This document shows, piece by piece, positions 19,464 to 29,836 of a DNA stretch of 64,000 bases. Below the pieces are notes generated by a model. That model did no database searches. It saw only the letters and a list, made by a program, of their open reading frames with translations, and was not told the origin of the DNA. The DNA comes from Gracilaria domingensis (Eukaryota; Rhodophyta; Florideophyceae; Gracilariales; Gracilariaceae), in NCBI GenBank assembly GCA_022539475.1, contig VCMS01000024.1, forward strand, positions 1 to 64,000, read 5' to 3'. Position numbers and translations under genes: made by a program. Numbering within the stretch: position 1 is the first letter of the stretch; every line of letters begins with the position of its first letter.

Positions 19464-19654
19464 GGGTGGCATGAGCCCAGAGGTAAACGGAGGCGAAAGC
19501 AACGACGCGAACAGTGATGCGAGCGGCCACGATGAGCAGCAAAAGTCGTGATGCAAGAAAGCACGAAAGTCGGAAGGCAAACCACAGCGAGAGATTCGAG
19601 GTGAAAAGCGGCGAGAGTGGGGAGGGAAACAGCAGCGAAAGCTGCGAGAGGGGC

Positions 19655-20649
19655 AAAATGAAAGGCAGCGAAACAGAGGCAGCGATACGGAGGGCGGAAA
19701 GCGAGGGGCCGCGACACTGACGGCGGAGAGGCGAAGGGCGGCGAGGCGCAGAGCAGAGAGGCAGATAGCAGCGACGCAGACAGTGGTGGGGCGGAGGGCG
19801 GAGGGACGGAGAGCAGCGACACGAAGGGCGGGAAGCGAGGGGCGGCGACACTGATAGCGGAGAGGTGGAGGGCGCTGAGGCGGAGAGCAGCGAGGCAGAG
19901 AGCGGTGGGGCGGAGAGCAGAGACACGGACTGTGGCAAGGCGGAGGGCGGGGATGTGAGGGGCGATGATGGGAAGGGCGACGAAACGTGGAGTGGCGAAA
20001 CGAACGGCGAAGAGACGAAAGGCGGCGAGAAGAACGGCAGTAAGAAGAACGGTAGCGACATGGAGAGAGAGACGCGTAGGGCGGCGAGGCAAGGAGCAGC
20101 GACACACACGGCGGGAAGCGAAAGGATGGCGATGCGAAGAGCAGCGACACGTACGGCGGAGAAGCGCAGGGCCGTGATGCGCAGGGCGGCGATGGTGAGA
20201 AAGCCACACGGAAGGCGGTGAGGCGGAAAACGAAGAGGCGGAGGGCGCCGGGGCGGAGGGCGCCAAGGCGGAGGGCAGCGACACAGAGTGCAGCGAGGCA
20301 CAAAGTGGCGTAGCAAAAGGCGGACGGGCAGAAAGCGGTGATTTGGATTGCGGTCACAGGACGGGCGTAGAGACGTAATGCGGCAAGGCGAAAGGCAAAG
20401 AAGCGGCAAAGCAGACGGTAGCACAGCGGATGAAAACGAGGCAGATGGCGGCGAAGCAGGCGCTATAGCGGCGGAACAGCGGCGGAACAGCAAAGAAGCG
20501 AGCGGTGAGGGACGGCGCAGGGCGGCGAGTAGCGAGAAGTTCTCGCTGCTACACTGAGAACATCTCGCTGGCCAGCGAGATTCTCTCTAATTCTCGCAAA
20601 ATCGTGCTGGCCAGCGTGATCAAAATCGGTCTCGCAAGGGGCATGGGGG
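19655..20649 (-). repeat. Right terminal inverted repeat of the long-TIR element
   Basis: Inverse copy of 12251-13244, of the same length within a base or two and with only scattered differences. The match ends where AAAATGAAAGGCAGCG (19655) meets element-specific sequence. As on the left, long open frames on the minus strand repeat those of the left TIR because the DNA is repeated, not because a protein is conserved. Confidence 0.9.
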
Positions 20650-22382
20650 TAACTTACAAGGCCGTAATGCTTTCGTTAGAGAGAACGGTTCTCCAGCTTA
20701 CAGCGGCAGCGGTAAACCGCCGTCGGCTTGCTCCTACCGGAGCCACCGGTCTTTTTTGACCCGAGCTCAGCTCGAAATAATATTATTAGTGAGGTATAAA
20801 ATCAGAGACATATCGAGTCGATATTATCGACCCTGTCGCCCCGCCAGGGTTTTATTAAATCTACACTACACGTAAAGTGCTGTACGCTCCAAGCGCAGGG
20901 GCTCTCGAGTCTCCTCTACTCGTGACCTTACTCGTGACCCGAAAGTTTCTTCAGAAGTTTTACATAAAACAAGAGCTATCCAGAGGTGCAGGGGTGTTGG
21001 TGGTGCCCCTTGAGCGACAATCGATGCTCCGCTCACTGCCTCAGCCGTCTCGCGCCTGGTGTGGCGTTCAAAACGGCTCAGCGCGAACCAAAGGTGCCTT
21101 TGGTAAGTAGTACATTAACATACACATCGTCACCATCAGTGGGAACTATTGTGATGAAGACTTTTAGCAGACATCACCTAAAACGCTCTTTGAGCGCGGC
21201 AGTTGTGGTTGGAGCTTCAGTCCGAGATTGGTGCAAATAAGTGGAATCAGACCCTTACGGTATTCTTCTTCTCCGTAGATATGGGTACGAGAGGCACTGT
21301 TATCGATGGAAAACTAGAACAATCAGGCAAGGTATCGCCATTGCCACGCAATGTGCATTGTGTGAGCATCGGAACAATCACTTACTGTGTGGCCCAGTTG
21401 CAGCAAAACCCATACAGAACGAATAGCATCCGGTCCGATTTAAAGCTTTCTTTTCTTTCGTCTGTTCAGGGGCCAACGTTCAACTTCCAACTCCTCGGTC
21501 GTCCAAGAGTGGAAACAATGTACTAGGAAAGATGGTCAGAAGACCTTGTGGACCCCATTAAATGCAAGATATAATTCACGCTTGTAGCCGTCTCCAAAAG
21601 TTTCGTTCTCCTGTTTGCATGGTACATCTCGGGCATACTAAAAGTATGAAGTTACGACACAACCACTGTTCACGTGCAGGCATTAACGGTCATAAAAGAA
21701 TGATCTTGATGTGCACTAGTTTTTGGCTTTCCTCCAGAGAGATAAAGGGATGTAATACGAATATTCTGTGAGCTTCAGAATCGAAAGTTCACATGCACTC
21801 TGGCGCAGAAAAGGCAGCAAACAATAAAGCATAACCTTACTGAACCTCCATGACCAAACTCACCATGACTGAGTAGATATCTACATCAATATATCGTTAA
21901 ATAATGGCATTGTTACCTCCTTCACGAAGGTCAGGCGACGATAAATCACAGTGGGCATCGACAGTTCCTTTTAAATCTTGTCGGCTAGATGCCCCGTGAC
22001 TCCATTCTGCACGGCTTACTGAATGGTTGCTATCACAGAAATTTTCACGATGAAAGAAACGATAGTTGCGAAGCACAGTAAGAATCGAACAATACTCGTA
22101 GATATCTCACCTCACAGGCCCTGTCCCGATACTATCCAGCTGGATCTCAAGACACCTGACATAAATCTCTGTATTACCGGTGCCCAAATGCAATATTCCT
22201 TACTGTCGTTCTTTTCTGCAAGAGATTTGAGGATATATCTACTGCTCTGGGCCTTCGTACCCAGATGGGATAGGTCTTGACACCTGCATCGTTTCAGCCT
22301 ATCATCCGTGTAGACTACCTCGTCAGTCCTTGACTCTCCTCTCACTTCATGTTTTATCATTGCTCTTCTACAATAAGACAAT
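20650..22382. other. Intergenic, no recognisable gene
   Basis: Holds only short open frames. The longest (21203-21526, 107 codons) has no recognisable motif. Near 20690-20755 there are short self-complementary stretches (GCGGTAAACCGC; ACCGGAGCCACCGGT) followed by a T-run, possibly a decayed element end or small RNA terminator. The last 300 bp would include the sulfotransferase promoter. Confidence 0.5.
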
Positions 22383-24323
22383 ATGCGTTATCAAGTCTCT
22401 TCTCTTATCTCTTCTAATGTCTCTTCGCTACCGGTCGCGCAATCGGGTGGGGGAGCAACCCCGTTCTTCCGGCTGCGTCCTATACAGCGGCATAAGAGTA
22501 TCGGACGTTTTCGTCTTAGTCATGTCCTCTCTATCAAAAATTTTTCGCTGTTTCTCATAGTGTTCGCCTTGATGGTATTGTGGACGGAAGAAACAGGGTT
22601 TGCACCATCTCTAGATATAGCGGCTTCTCAAATACTGACGCCTAGGCCGCATCATGTCCTCAATTTCTCGGACACTTTGTTCTCACGCTCTCAGCTCAAA
22701 GAAAGCTCGGACAAAACCAAAAGCAATGAAGAAGATAAGGACTACGCAACTCGTCAGGCTATGATGACCGCAAAGGTTGAAGAAAAACCAGAAGTCAAAT
22801 CGAGTTCTTCTTTGATCGAGGGATCTGAAGGTGGACCCATTGCACAAACTAGCGAGAAAATCAAAGATAGAGGCTCCGCGAACGATAACAGTCAAGCAGA
22901 GAGTAATAGCTTGGAGGAGAATATGTCGACTGGCGGTGACATCCCAGGAAAGGACAATGGATCCAATGACGCTCAGAACGATGTTCAAAGCGATGTTCTA
23001 AGCGATGCCCAAAATGATGTTCAAAGTGATGTTCAAAGCGATGTTCAAAGTGATGTTCGAAGGGATGTTCAAAGCGATGTTCAGAGCGATGTTCGAAGGG
23101 ATTTTCAAAGCGATGTTCAAAGCGATGCTCGAGGCGAAGTACAGAGCAATTCCCAAACCGATTCTCAAAGCGATGTTGAAAAGGATGCTAAAAACGATAC
23201 CGAAGAAGCGTTCTCCAAGCCGAAACCCGCTGAACAATCTAATCAGTTTGAGGAAGCTGCCAAAATCAATCGAGAATCTGAAGATAATGATAAAGGGGAG
23301 GAGCACTCCGATGTGGATTACAATGAGGCAGAAAAAGAACCGAAGCAAGCCGAAGCCCAAAAATCACTTGCCGAAATGCTCAGGTTCACTCCAGCGACTG
23401 CAATCAACTTCATGCACTTCCACAAAACTGGCGGAGTGAGCTTCAAAACATCTTTGCACAAGTTCTATCACGACAAATTCAAAGGCAATGGAGAAAAGGT
23501 TCGTGTAAGAGATGCATGCTATGCCAGAGAAGGGGTCGTGAAGGACCCGTCAAAACCATCTTTTTTGGCATGGCGATGTGATTGGGAACCAGTTCGGGAG
23601 CAGAATGAAGAGGAAAGGAACAAGCTCGACTTCACCTTTGGCCACCAGTTCTGGGGGAGCGGTATCGGTGATTTGCTCAATCGACGAAATGTGCGTTCGT
23701 TTACGGTAATGCGACATCCCTTTGACAGAAAGGTGTCATTCTATTACCATTTCTTTGTGAGAGAAGTGGGAAGAAAGGAAGAAGACGTGACATACGAAGA
23801 GATTCGTGACTTCTTGTTATTTGACAAGCTTACAATAAAGGCGGATCTCGGGAGGGATCTTGGACCAAACTACATGGCTGGTAGACTATTGTCAGATGGA
23901 ACCAAAGGATACGTTGGCAATAGCTCGTTCCAATACTATGAGGCCGAACAAACTAAGAAACATGACGTTGCAGAACAGGCACTGAAGTTGGTGAGAGACT
24001 ATTTATTTGTCGGACTGCAAGCGGAGTCCGGTGCCACAAAATGCATGTTGAAGAAGGTGGTCGAATTATTTAATCAGGTGAACGGTGTTGACAATAATGG
24101 TCTCGAGGTTATTGATGATGGTGCGAAGAAGCTCAATAGCGGCTCGTACTCATTGAATGCAAAGCGAATTTGGGGTCTGTTCTCAGCCGAGGAGAAGATC
24201 ATATTCGATCGAAAGGAAAGGGTTGACCTTCTCATTTATGAGGAAGGTGAGCGACTATTCAAGGAACAAGTGAAATTGTTCGGCTGCGCTCATCGGGTAG
24301 TAACGCAGAAGTACAAATCATAA
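22383..24323 (+). CDS. Type II membrane carbohydrate sulfotransferase
   Basis: The 646-residue protein should transfer sulfate from PAPS to a sugar in the Golgi lumen. A single hydrophobic segment (about residues 52-66, FSLFLIVFALMVLW) after a basic cytoplasmic tail gives type II topology. A long acidic stalk follows, including tetrapeptide repeats of the form D-V-Q-S (about residues 199-268). The catalytic domain begins near 335. FMHFHKTGGVSF (about 343-354) is the 5'-phosphosulfate-binding loop and VMRHPFDRKVSFYY (about 442-455) the 3'-phosphate-binding motif, in the style of heparan 2-O-type (Sulfotransfer_2) enzymes. In red algae such enzymes are expected to sulfate galactans. The exact acceptor cannot be read from the sequence. 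No intron was seen; the start is the first ATG and precedes the basic tail. Confidence 0.85.
   Translation: MRYQVSSLISSNVSSLPVAQSGGGATPFFRLRPIQRHKSIGRFRLSHVLSIKNFSLFLIVFALMVLWTEETGFAPSLDIAASQILTPRPHHVLNFSDTLFSRSQLKESSDKTKSNEEDKDYATRQAMMTAKVEEKPEVKSSSSLIEGSEGGPIAQTSEKIKDRGSANDNSQAESNSLEENMSTGGDIPGKDNGSNDAQNDVQSDVLSDAQNDVQSDVQSDVQSDVRRDVQSDVQSDVRRDFQSDVQSDARGEVQSNSQTDSQSDVEKDAKNDTEEAFSKPKPAEQSNQFEEAAKINRESEDNDKGEEHSDVDYNEAEKEPKQAEAQKSLAEMLRFTPATAINFMHFHKTGGVSFKTSLHKFYHDKFKGNGEKVRVRDACYAREGVVKDPSKPSFLAWRCDWEPVREQNEEERNKLDFTFGHQFWGSGIGDLLNRRNVRSFTVMRHPFDRKVSFYYHFFVREVGRKEEDVTYEEIRDFLLFDKLTIKADLGRDLGPNYMAGRLLSDGTKGYVGNSSFQYYEAEQTKKHDVAEQALKLVRDYLFVGLQAESGATKCMLKKVVELFNQVNGVDNNGLEVIDDGAKKLNSGSYSLNAKRIWGLFSAEEKIIFDRKERVDLLIYEEGERLFKEQVKLFGCAHRVVTQKYKS
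22978..23190 (+). repeat. 12-bp tandem repeats encoding a D-V-Q-S stalk
   Basis: Degenerate units of GATGTTCAAAGC (with GATGTTCGAAGG and other variants) run in frame through the sulfotransferase gene. The repeat keeps frame and charge and so extends a flexible stalk between membrane and catalytic domain. Copy number is likely to vary between alleles. Confidence 0.9.
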
Positions 24324-25159
24324 CGACGGTAATTAGAGGTGGAACATAATATGTTATCTAACTGTTGGGTTGGCACAGCTGCGTATCCATATCGAATAGA
24401 AGTGCTTGATTCAAGCTGCTTAAGAATTATGAATATTGGGTACCCTTGGTAGTGCATATCCTTGGTCTCAAAGCAAATGGCCAGGGTTCTAGGTTATTGG
24501 TTCTAATATTAGTGATAGTGCACATAAAGAAGGTGAAACCAAGGCAACGTTTTCGAGCTGAACATGGTCTTACACTTGAGGCAGAGACAGCACATTCAGT
24601 GTTCATCATACGTTGTTTTTGCTGCTTGAAAAGCGACAGAAGTAACGTTTCCAACTCTTTTAGAGCAAGGTCATTCCTGAGACGCTCGACTAGCCCTTTT
24701 GCTCTGGAACATGCGACATGTAATCATTCGGGAGAGAGAGCATTCTTGCCCATCTTGATGAATTCTCTAAACCAGTCCAACATAAAACCGAGAGCACAGA
24801 TTCCATCCGGTTCAAAGAAACTTTTCGCGACTTGATGGTAAGCTCAAGAGAGAGGGTCGTCTTTATTGCAAGTACCAGGGGTAACCTTCAAACAGCGGAG
24901 CTTGTATTTGATGTTGCTGATACATTTGCTCATGATATCATTTTAATATTTAATTTAATAAATCAAAATTAGCCGTTTTTCTACAAATAGTAATTGGAAA
25001 TTAGTCTACACGTATTCCCGGAGTGGGACTGTGGCCGCCGTCGACGACCTCTATGCGTTTCCGGCTCCGTTCTCCGCAGCATTCACAGAACGTAATCGAC
25101 GACGCCGAGAATTCCCCCGCTGACTATTCGCTTCTTCGCGGTCCCGCTCTCTCAGCAAC
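24324..25159. other. Intergenic between sulfotransferase and RPL35
   Basis: No credible coding frame. An A+T-rich patch lies at 24935-24990, and the RPL35 promoter should fall in the last 200 bp. No TATA box in a convincing place was seen. Confidence 0.5.
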
Positions 25160-25537
25160 ATGGCTCGCGAGTCAATGAAAACCAGTGAGCTCCGAACAAA
25201 GACCAAGGCTGACCTTGAGAAGGAGGCTGAAGATCTCCGAGTTGAACTCGGTCAACTGCGCGTCGCAAAGGTGACTGGCGGACCGGCATCGAAGCTAGCC
25301 AAGATTCGTGAAGTTCGCAAGAGCATCGCTCGCGTACTAACCGTTCTCACAGCCCAAAAGAGAGAGGCTTTGAAGGATCACTACAAGGATAAGCGATACA
25401 AGCCACTTGATCTCCGCCCGAAGAAGACTCGTGCCATCCGCCGACGACTCACGAAGGAGCAATTGGCAAAGAAGACGCTGAGAACGCAGAAGATGGAGAA
25501 GGCTTTCCCGAAGCGCAAGTACGCTATCAGAGCATAA
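25160..25537 (+). CDS. RPL35: 60S ribosomal protein L35 (uL29)
   Basis: 125 residues, close to the roughly 123 usual for eukaryotic L35. It binds 25S/28S rRNA near the polypeptide exit tunnel of the large subunit. The family pattern is clear: [15 protein letters not shown] at the start, [17 protein letters not shown], the [10 protein letters not shown] segment, [20 protein letters not shown], and a basic tail ending PKRKYAIRA. The first ATG, in context CAACATGG, is the start. It is intronless, unlike in many eukaryotes. Confidence 0.97.
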   Translation: MARESMKTSELRTKTKADLEKEAEDLRVELGQLRVAKVTGGPASKLAKIREVRKSIARVLTVLTAQKREALKDHYKDKRYKPLDLRPKKTRAIRRRLTKEQLAKKTLRTQKMEKAFPKRKYAIRA

Positions 25538-25788
25538 ATCGTCTTCCTTCGCACCGATGGCTGGTGGGACTGCTACTTGCTGATGATCACTTACAAGTCT
25601 GAAACCCACTCTGGAGCAACGGATCTACGTATTGTACATCCGGCAATTGTTTACAAAGATTCTTTCGGTCGAGCGGTGTAGCGATCAAGATAAAAGAAAG
25701 TGATTGTTTTATGCGAAAGTCCTTTTGTCGCGATATGTCATCAACACGTAATGCATTTGTTCTAGAAAGCCGTTTTCGGAATGGAAAC

Positions 25789-27220
25789 TTAACTGAGTCT
25801 TCGAGAAGCCTCAGAAAGAACTTCATCAGGATGACAAAATGCAAATCGAATAAAGTCCCTCGAAAGATCGCTCTTACCGACATGTTCCGGCTTGAAGAAT
25901 GCCGATATGGGGATTGTAGTAACTCTGTTGTTTGACACCAGGTGACGAGACATGTTATAATCCGCTCGTTCTATTGTTCCTGGGTCGATTTGCAGAGCTC
26001 CCTCAGCCACTAGTTTGCTAATCTCATCAGGCAGACCTTTTTCTTCCTTGATTGGATGTCCATCAGGCACTTTTGCGCAGATGTAAAAGGCACCCTGCGG
26101 CACAATCGGTTCCATTCCAGCGCGGCGAATAGCTTCTGTTAAGAAGTCGCGTTTGCCTTTGTACATGTCGCACAACCATTCATAGTAGGTGCTAAATCCT
26201 TTATAAGGACCTTGAGCCACCTTTAACATTTCAGCAGCAGCGGCCTGACTCGTATGATTCACACAAAACACAGTGTACTGCTGAAGAATTTGTGGGTCTC
26301 TCATGAGGCTCTGAGGTCCTACTAACCAACCAAGCTTCATCCCTGTTGCGCTAAAAGTTTTTCCAATGCTGAATACACTCAAGGTGCGTTCAAATGCACT
26401 CTCGGACACTGATGCAAAAGGAACATGCTTACCGGAGAACACTAAGTGCTCGTAGACTTCATCGGACAGTACGATGCAGGAGGGAGCTTTGGTTTCGATT
26501 ATATCCAGTATCCCTTGTTGTTCCTCCAGCGAAAATACTTTTCCTGTGGGATTATGAGGGGAATTCAGGATCAGCATCCGCGTTTTATCTGTGATGGCGT
26601 TCGACAGTTCCTCAAGGTCAAGATAAAAGTCATTTGCTGATGAAGGGTGCTTTCCCTTCACACGTAACGGAACGTAAACTGGCTCAGCTCCAGCCATCTT
26701 CACCGCACCGGTATAGATGTCAAATGCTGGTTCGATGAGGATAGCTTCATCCCCTTCCTGAAGAAAGGCACCGCAAGCCAAGCTAAGAGCCTGAGAGGCT
26801 CCGACTGTCACGAGAACTTCTTTGAGAGGATCAATTCCACGTGGCTGCAAGTTTGGATGTAGTAGTTTTGGTCCGTAAAGGCTTGCAATTTCCTCAACAA
26901 ACGTAGGCATACCGGCGGAACGAGAATACTGACAACTCGTATCAGCCTGGGCTGCTTTCACCAAGGCCTCCTTGACAAAAGGAGGGGAAGCCCATCCGGG
27001 AGCTCCTTGACCTACATTCACGAACCGCAACATTGATCAATCAACGTGTTAGGAATGTGTTCTGGGAGTCCTAAAAAAAGTCGTCTATGTTGCACGAAGA
27101 CTCACCGAGGTTCACACTGGAAGTAAGCTTCGAAAGAGGTGTGAATTCTAGCCAAACTGAAGGACCACCAAACGGCAGCATTCGAGCAACCCGTGGTGGC
27201 TGAAGAAAGCGTCGAGACAT
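25789..27220 (-). CDS. Kynurenine-type aminotransferase (class I/II, PLP), two exons
   Basis: Exon 1 is 27220-27106 (ATG, MSRRFLQPP...) and exon 2 is 27011-25789. The 94-nt intron 27105-27012 starts GTGAGT and ends ATGTAG. Splicing joins ...TSSVNLG-QGAPGWASPP, the conserved N-terminal VNLGQG motif of kynurenine aminotransferase/cysteine-S-conjugate beta-lyase enzymes, and gives 445 residues, a normal length. Other motifs are NSPHNPTGKVFS, SDEVYEHLVF and the PLP-lysine region SIGKTFSATGMKLGW (Lys about residue 255). It transfers amino groups from kynurenine, glutamine or aromatic amino acids to 2-oxo acids; substrate choice is not resolved. A longer unspliced frame starting at 27033 also exists, but it lacks the N-terminal motif. 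Confidence 0.92.
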
Positions 27221-28077
27221 TTTGAAATGGGACAAAACTATAGGATATGGAGAATATGTTGCTTAGCCTAAATCGAAAATCGCCCGGGGAGTGACTCACG
27301 TGTGTCGTCAATCAGCAGTTTAAGACCAATTTCACGGTAAGGGTTCTCTTCTGGCAGATTGCGGTATCCCTGTTTATTGCTGAACCTTCAAATAGTTCTC
27401 TACCAGTCTACATGTACTGTCGGTCTTCTTGGAATGAACTCAAACGGAATAATGTGCCCATTTGCATATGAGTAATATATTTCCTGGTGACATGTCACGT
27501 CCGGCCCATTGGAGACACGCTCTTTCTTCAGGTCTCCGCTAAAGAGCAAAACGACAATAACGTTACTTCGATGCGCAGTTCTTCCCTTGTTTACATACAC
27601 TTCTTGCTCGGTAGCAAGGTATGGAGTCCATACTATGGACAGACAAAATACTTCACGTAGCTCGCCCGAATGTGGAGCATGGTGACCAGATATTTTGGTG
27701 CGGGCCCTCCAAGATGTTTGTCAGGGTTGTATCAAGATTCGGCCTTCACGGCAACATACACGTATCCGCGACATACACGCCTGCAAGAGAAAGACACTCA
27801 TCTGACTTACATGAAAGTTTCAAGCGAGGCCGTTTGTTGGTGTGCGGGTGTATGCAAGTTAAGGGTATGAGAGCATCCGAGAAGTAGCTTACATACACAG
27901 AACAGTTGTTTCGGTACACGGTACAAGGAATCGGCGGTGTTGTCCCGAACAAGATACGGAGCGACTCGAACGCCTCGACATTATGAAGCCCATATCATGC
28001 GTTTGTTCCCGAGTCACAGTACGGGGAGTTCCGATTTGCACCGACGTGTACGTTTTGCTATCCCAACCTTGGACAAA
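27221..28077. other. Intergenic between divergent genes
   Basis: Shared upstream region of the aminotransferase (minus) and a small membrane protein (plus). Only short unrelated frames are present, and no repeat or RNA gene was recognised. Confidence 0.5.
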
Positions 28078-28647
28078 ATGGAGAGCCAATTACGATCTCG
28101 GACAAAAGGAATTATTGCGAGTCTCACATCCGCAGTTCATATCGCTTATGGTGCCGCATTGATGCTCATTTGTCTCCTTTCGTTATTGTTGACATGGATT
28201 CTATATCATGTATACCCTCCGGCCATATTCCTTCTCCTCTTCATCGTTGCACTGGCCGTAATGTATGTAAACTCCAAAAAGGAACTCGCCGATGAGGTCC
28301 TCGAACAGATCGATGAAGCGGTATCCCCGTCAAGAACGGAAGAAACTGGTCAAACACCACAGCAGCAGAAGACTATCTTGCAGCGTGTGCTTCACAAAGG
28401 CGTCGATGCTATTCTCTCGGCTGCAGCAGATTCCTTTATGATTGTCCCGTGTGTTATTGCTCTAATCGGCGTCATTCTTCTAGTGATGGGCTATCACCCG
28501 TTTGGCGTGACTTTGTTATTTTTGGCTGCCAGTGTGTTAGCAATTACAGGATGTTCGTGCTCTATCATTAAGAGATTAGCCTATGCTTGGATTGATAGGC
28601 TGGTTCTTCCAGTAGAACCTGATGAAACGACGACATTAGTGACATGA
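28078..28647 (+). CDS. Small four-helix membrane protein, function unknown
   Basis: From the ATG at 28078 (context ACAAAATGG) the protein has 189 residues. Four hydrophobic segments are visible: about residues 19-45 (AYGAALMLICLLSLLLTWIL), 47-66 (PPAIFLLLFIVALAVMYV), 121-140 (FMIVPCVIALIGVILLVMGY) and 142-163 (PFGVTLLFLAASVLAITGCS). An acidic, glutamine-containing loop separates the two pairs. The frame is open further upstream to 27937, but that start is GTG and the extra residues are not hydrophobic. I recognise no family. The helix-pair/loop/helix-pair layout suggests an organelle or ER membrane protein; this is inference. Confidence 0.6.
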   Translation: MESQLRSRTKGIIASLTSAVHIAYGAALMLICLLSLLLTWILYHVYPPAIFLLLFIVALAVMYVNSKKELADEVLEQIDEAVSPSRTEETGQTPQQQKTILQRVLHKGVDAILSAAADSFMIVPCVIALIGVILLVMGYHPFGVTLLFLAASVLAITGCSCSIIKRLAYAWIDRLVLPVEPDETTTLVT

Positions 28648-29836
28648 ACAGAAGTGAGAGTTCACCATGTGAAGCAATTCAGTTTTCGAATCAATGCGAC
28701 AGTTCTATGCGATAGTCCACGATCATCACAAAGGATCTATAGTTTCCTAATTAGACATCACTGGATAACGCGAAATCGACTTGGAACAAATTTCGATAAG
28801 ACCACACTCTCGAAGGGGTGCTACAGTAGAACGATCCTGCACCGAAGTTTCGAGGTTTTAGTGAGACATGACGGTTGCCCTTAAAGGGGAGCGATGGCTC
28901 ATGCGTGGAAGGACGAGGACCGCGTTTATGAGGGTTGAGCAAGTTGAGAAAGTACAGTACTACCAGAGCGAATGGGATGCAGGTTGCGGAGATATCGCTC
29001 ACAAGCGTTAGATGCTATTGCAAGACTATGTTATTAACACATCTTTCTTCCTCGATACAAGAAATGATGAATATCTACATTATCAGTGACATAAATCAAA
29101 AGTCGCATACATTCCAGCACTGGGGCATCCCTCAAGCACCACGACGGGGACCTCATTCTGTAAACATAGACGACTACCGAAATCTGTTTGTCTCAAATGT
29201 GGGCAATGATGCCATGAATTTCATTCCTACGGCGTGATAACCCTGGCTAAAGAAACAGCTGGACGTCAGAGAAAACTGGCGCGAGTGGATGACTTGGTAG
29301 CCTTGAAGTTATTTCTACCCTCGGTACCGAAGGCACAGCATCTACCTTCGAAGTTAACACAAAACTTATACATATTGACTATGAACGACCTCCACGGCTT
29401 TATTGGGGCAGTCTGTTACCACATTTACCGGAAACAACACATGGACGGAGGTGGTGGGCGCAGAAGTTCAAAACGAGCAAATTCCGATCCCACTATCATC
29501 GAGAACAATTCGATATTACAGGAAGGATTTATCACATCCCCCAGTATCAATATATATCAACAATTAGGAGTACAAAACAAAAAGTTCACAGTTCTGAGAG
29601 AGACAAATTTCGAATAACTTACTCTGTACATAGACATGAGAGAGCGCTGTGATACGATTTTCATCCATCAGTTGTACAAGAAATCGAATCGACCAGAACT
29701 TCGGAGTCTACCGAGACGTGAAAATAAAAAAGGAAGCAGTGGAAGTGGAATCCACTTCCATCAGTGCCATCACGGCAATGATAGTGTGCATGATGGGCAG
29801 CATTCCTCGCGAACGGATTGGCCGAGTTAATCGATT
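28648..29836. other. Intergenic, no recognisable gene
   Basis: 1.2 kb between a plus-strand and a minus-strand gene end. The frames are short (longest 127 codons) and show no family motif. No tRNA-like, repeat or LTR structure was seen. Confidence 0.5.

Larger units (their letters stand above)
12251..20649. mobile_element. Long-TIR DNA transposon with piggyBac-like transposase and embedded YqaJ-like nuclease
   Basis: Two inverted copies of about 1 kb (12251-13244 and 19655-20649) bound a region whose plus strand codes for a single transposase-nuclease protein in several broken pieces (13418-18405). Without the two solo LTRs and their target duplications the element would be about 6.7 kb. The outer ends share CCCCATGCCCCTTGCGAGA. 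The flanking dinucleotide TA is present on both sides (12249-12250 and 20650-20651), but there is no TTAA of the kind usual for piggyBac. The combination of family, nuclease insertion and minisatellite TIRs is unusual. Confidence 0.85.

Noticed and set aside
21203..21526. 107-codon frame near the long-TIR element as a possible gene
   Set aside because: No domain, no composition bias, and an alternative overlapping frame is equally open.
22978..23190. Regular short repeats that might suggest a CRISPR-like or satellite array
   Set aside because: The unit is 12 bp without spacers and stays in frame within a protein gene.
27033..27033. ATG at 27033 as the start of the aminotransferase
   Set aside because: It lies in an intron; splicing gives the conserved N-terminus and correct frame from 27220.
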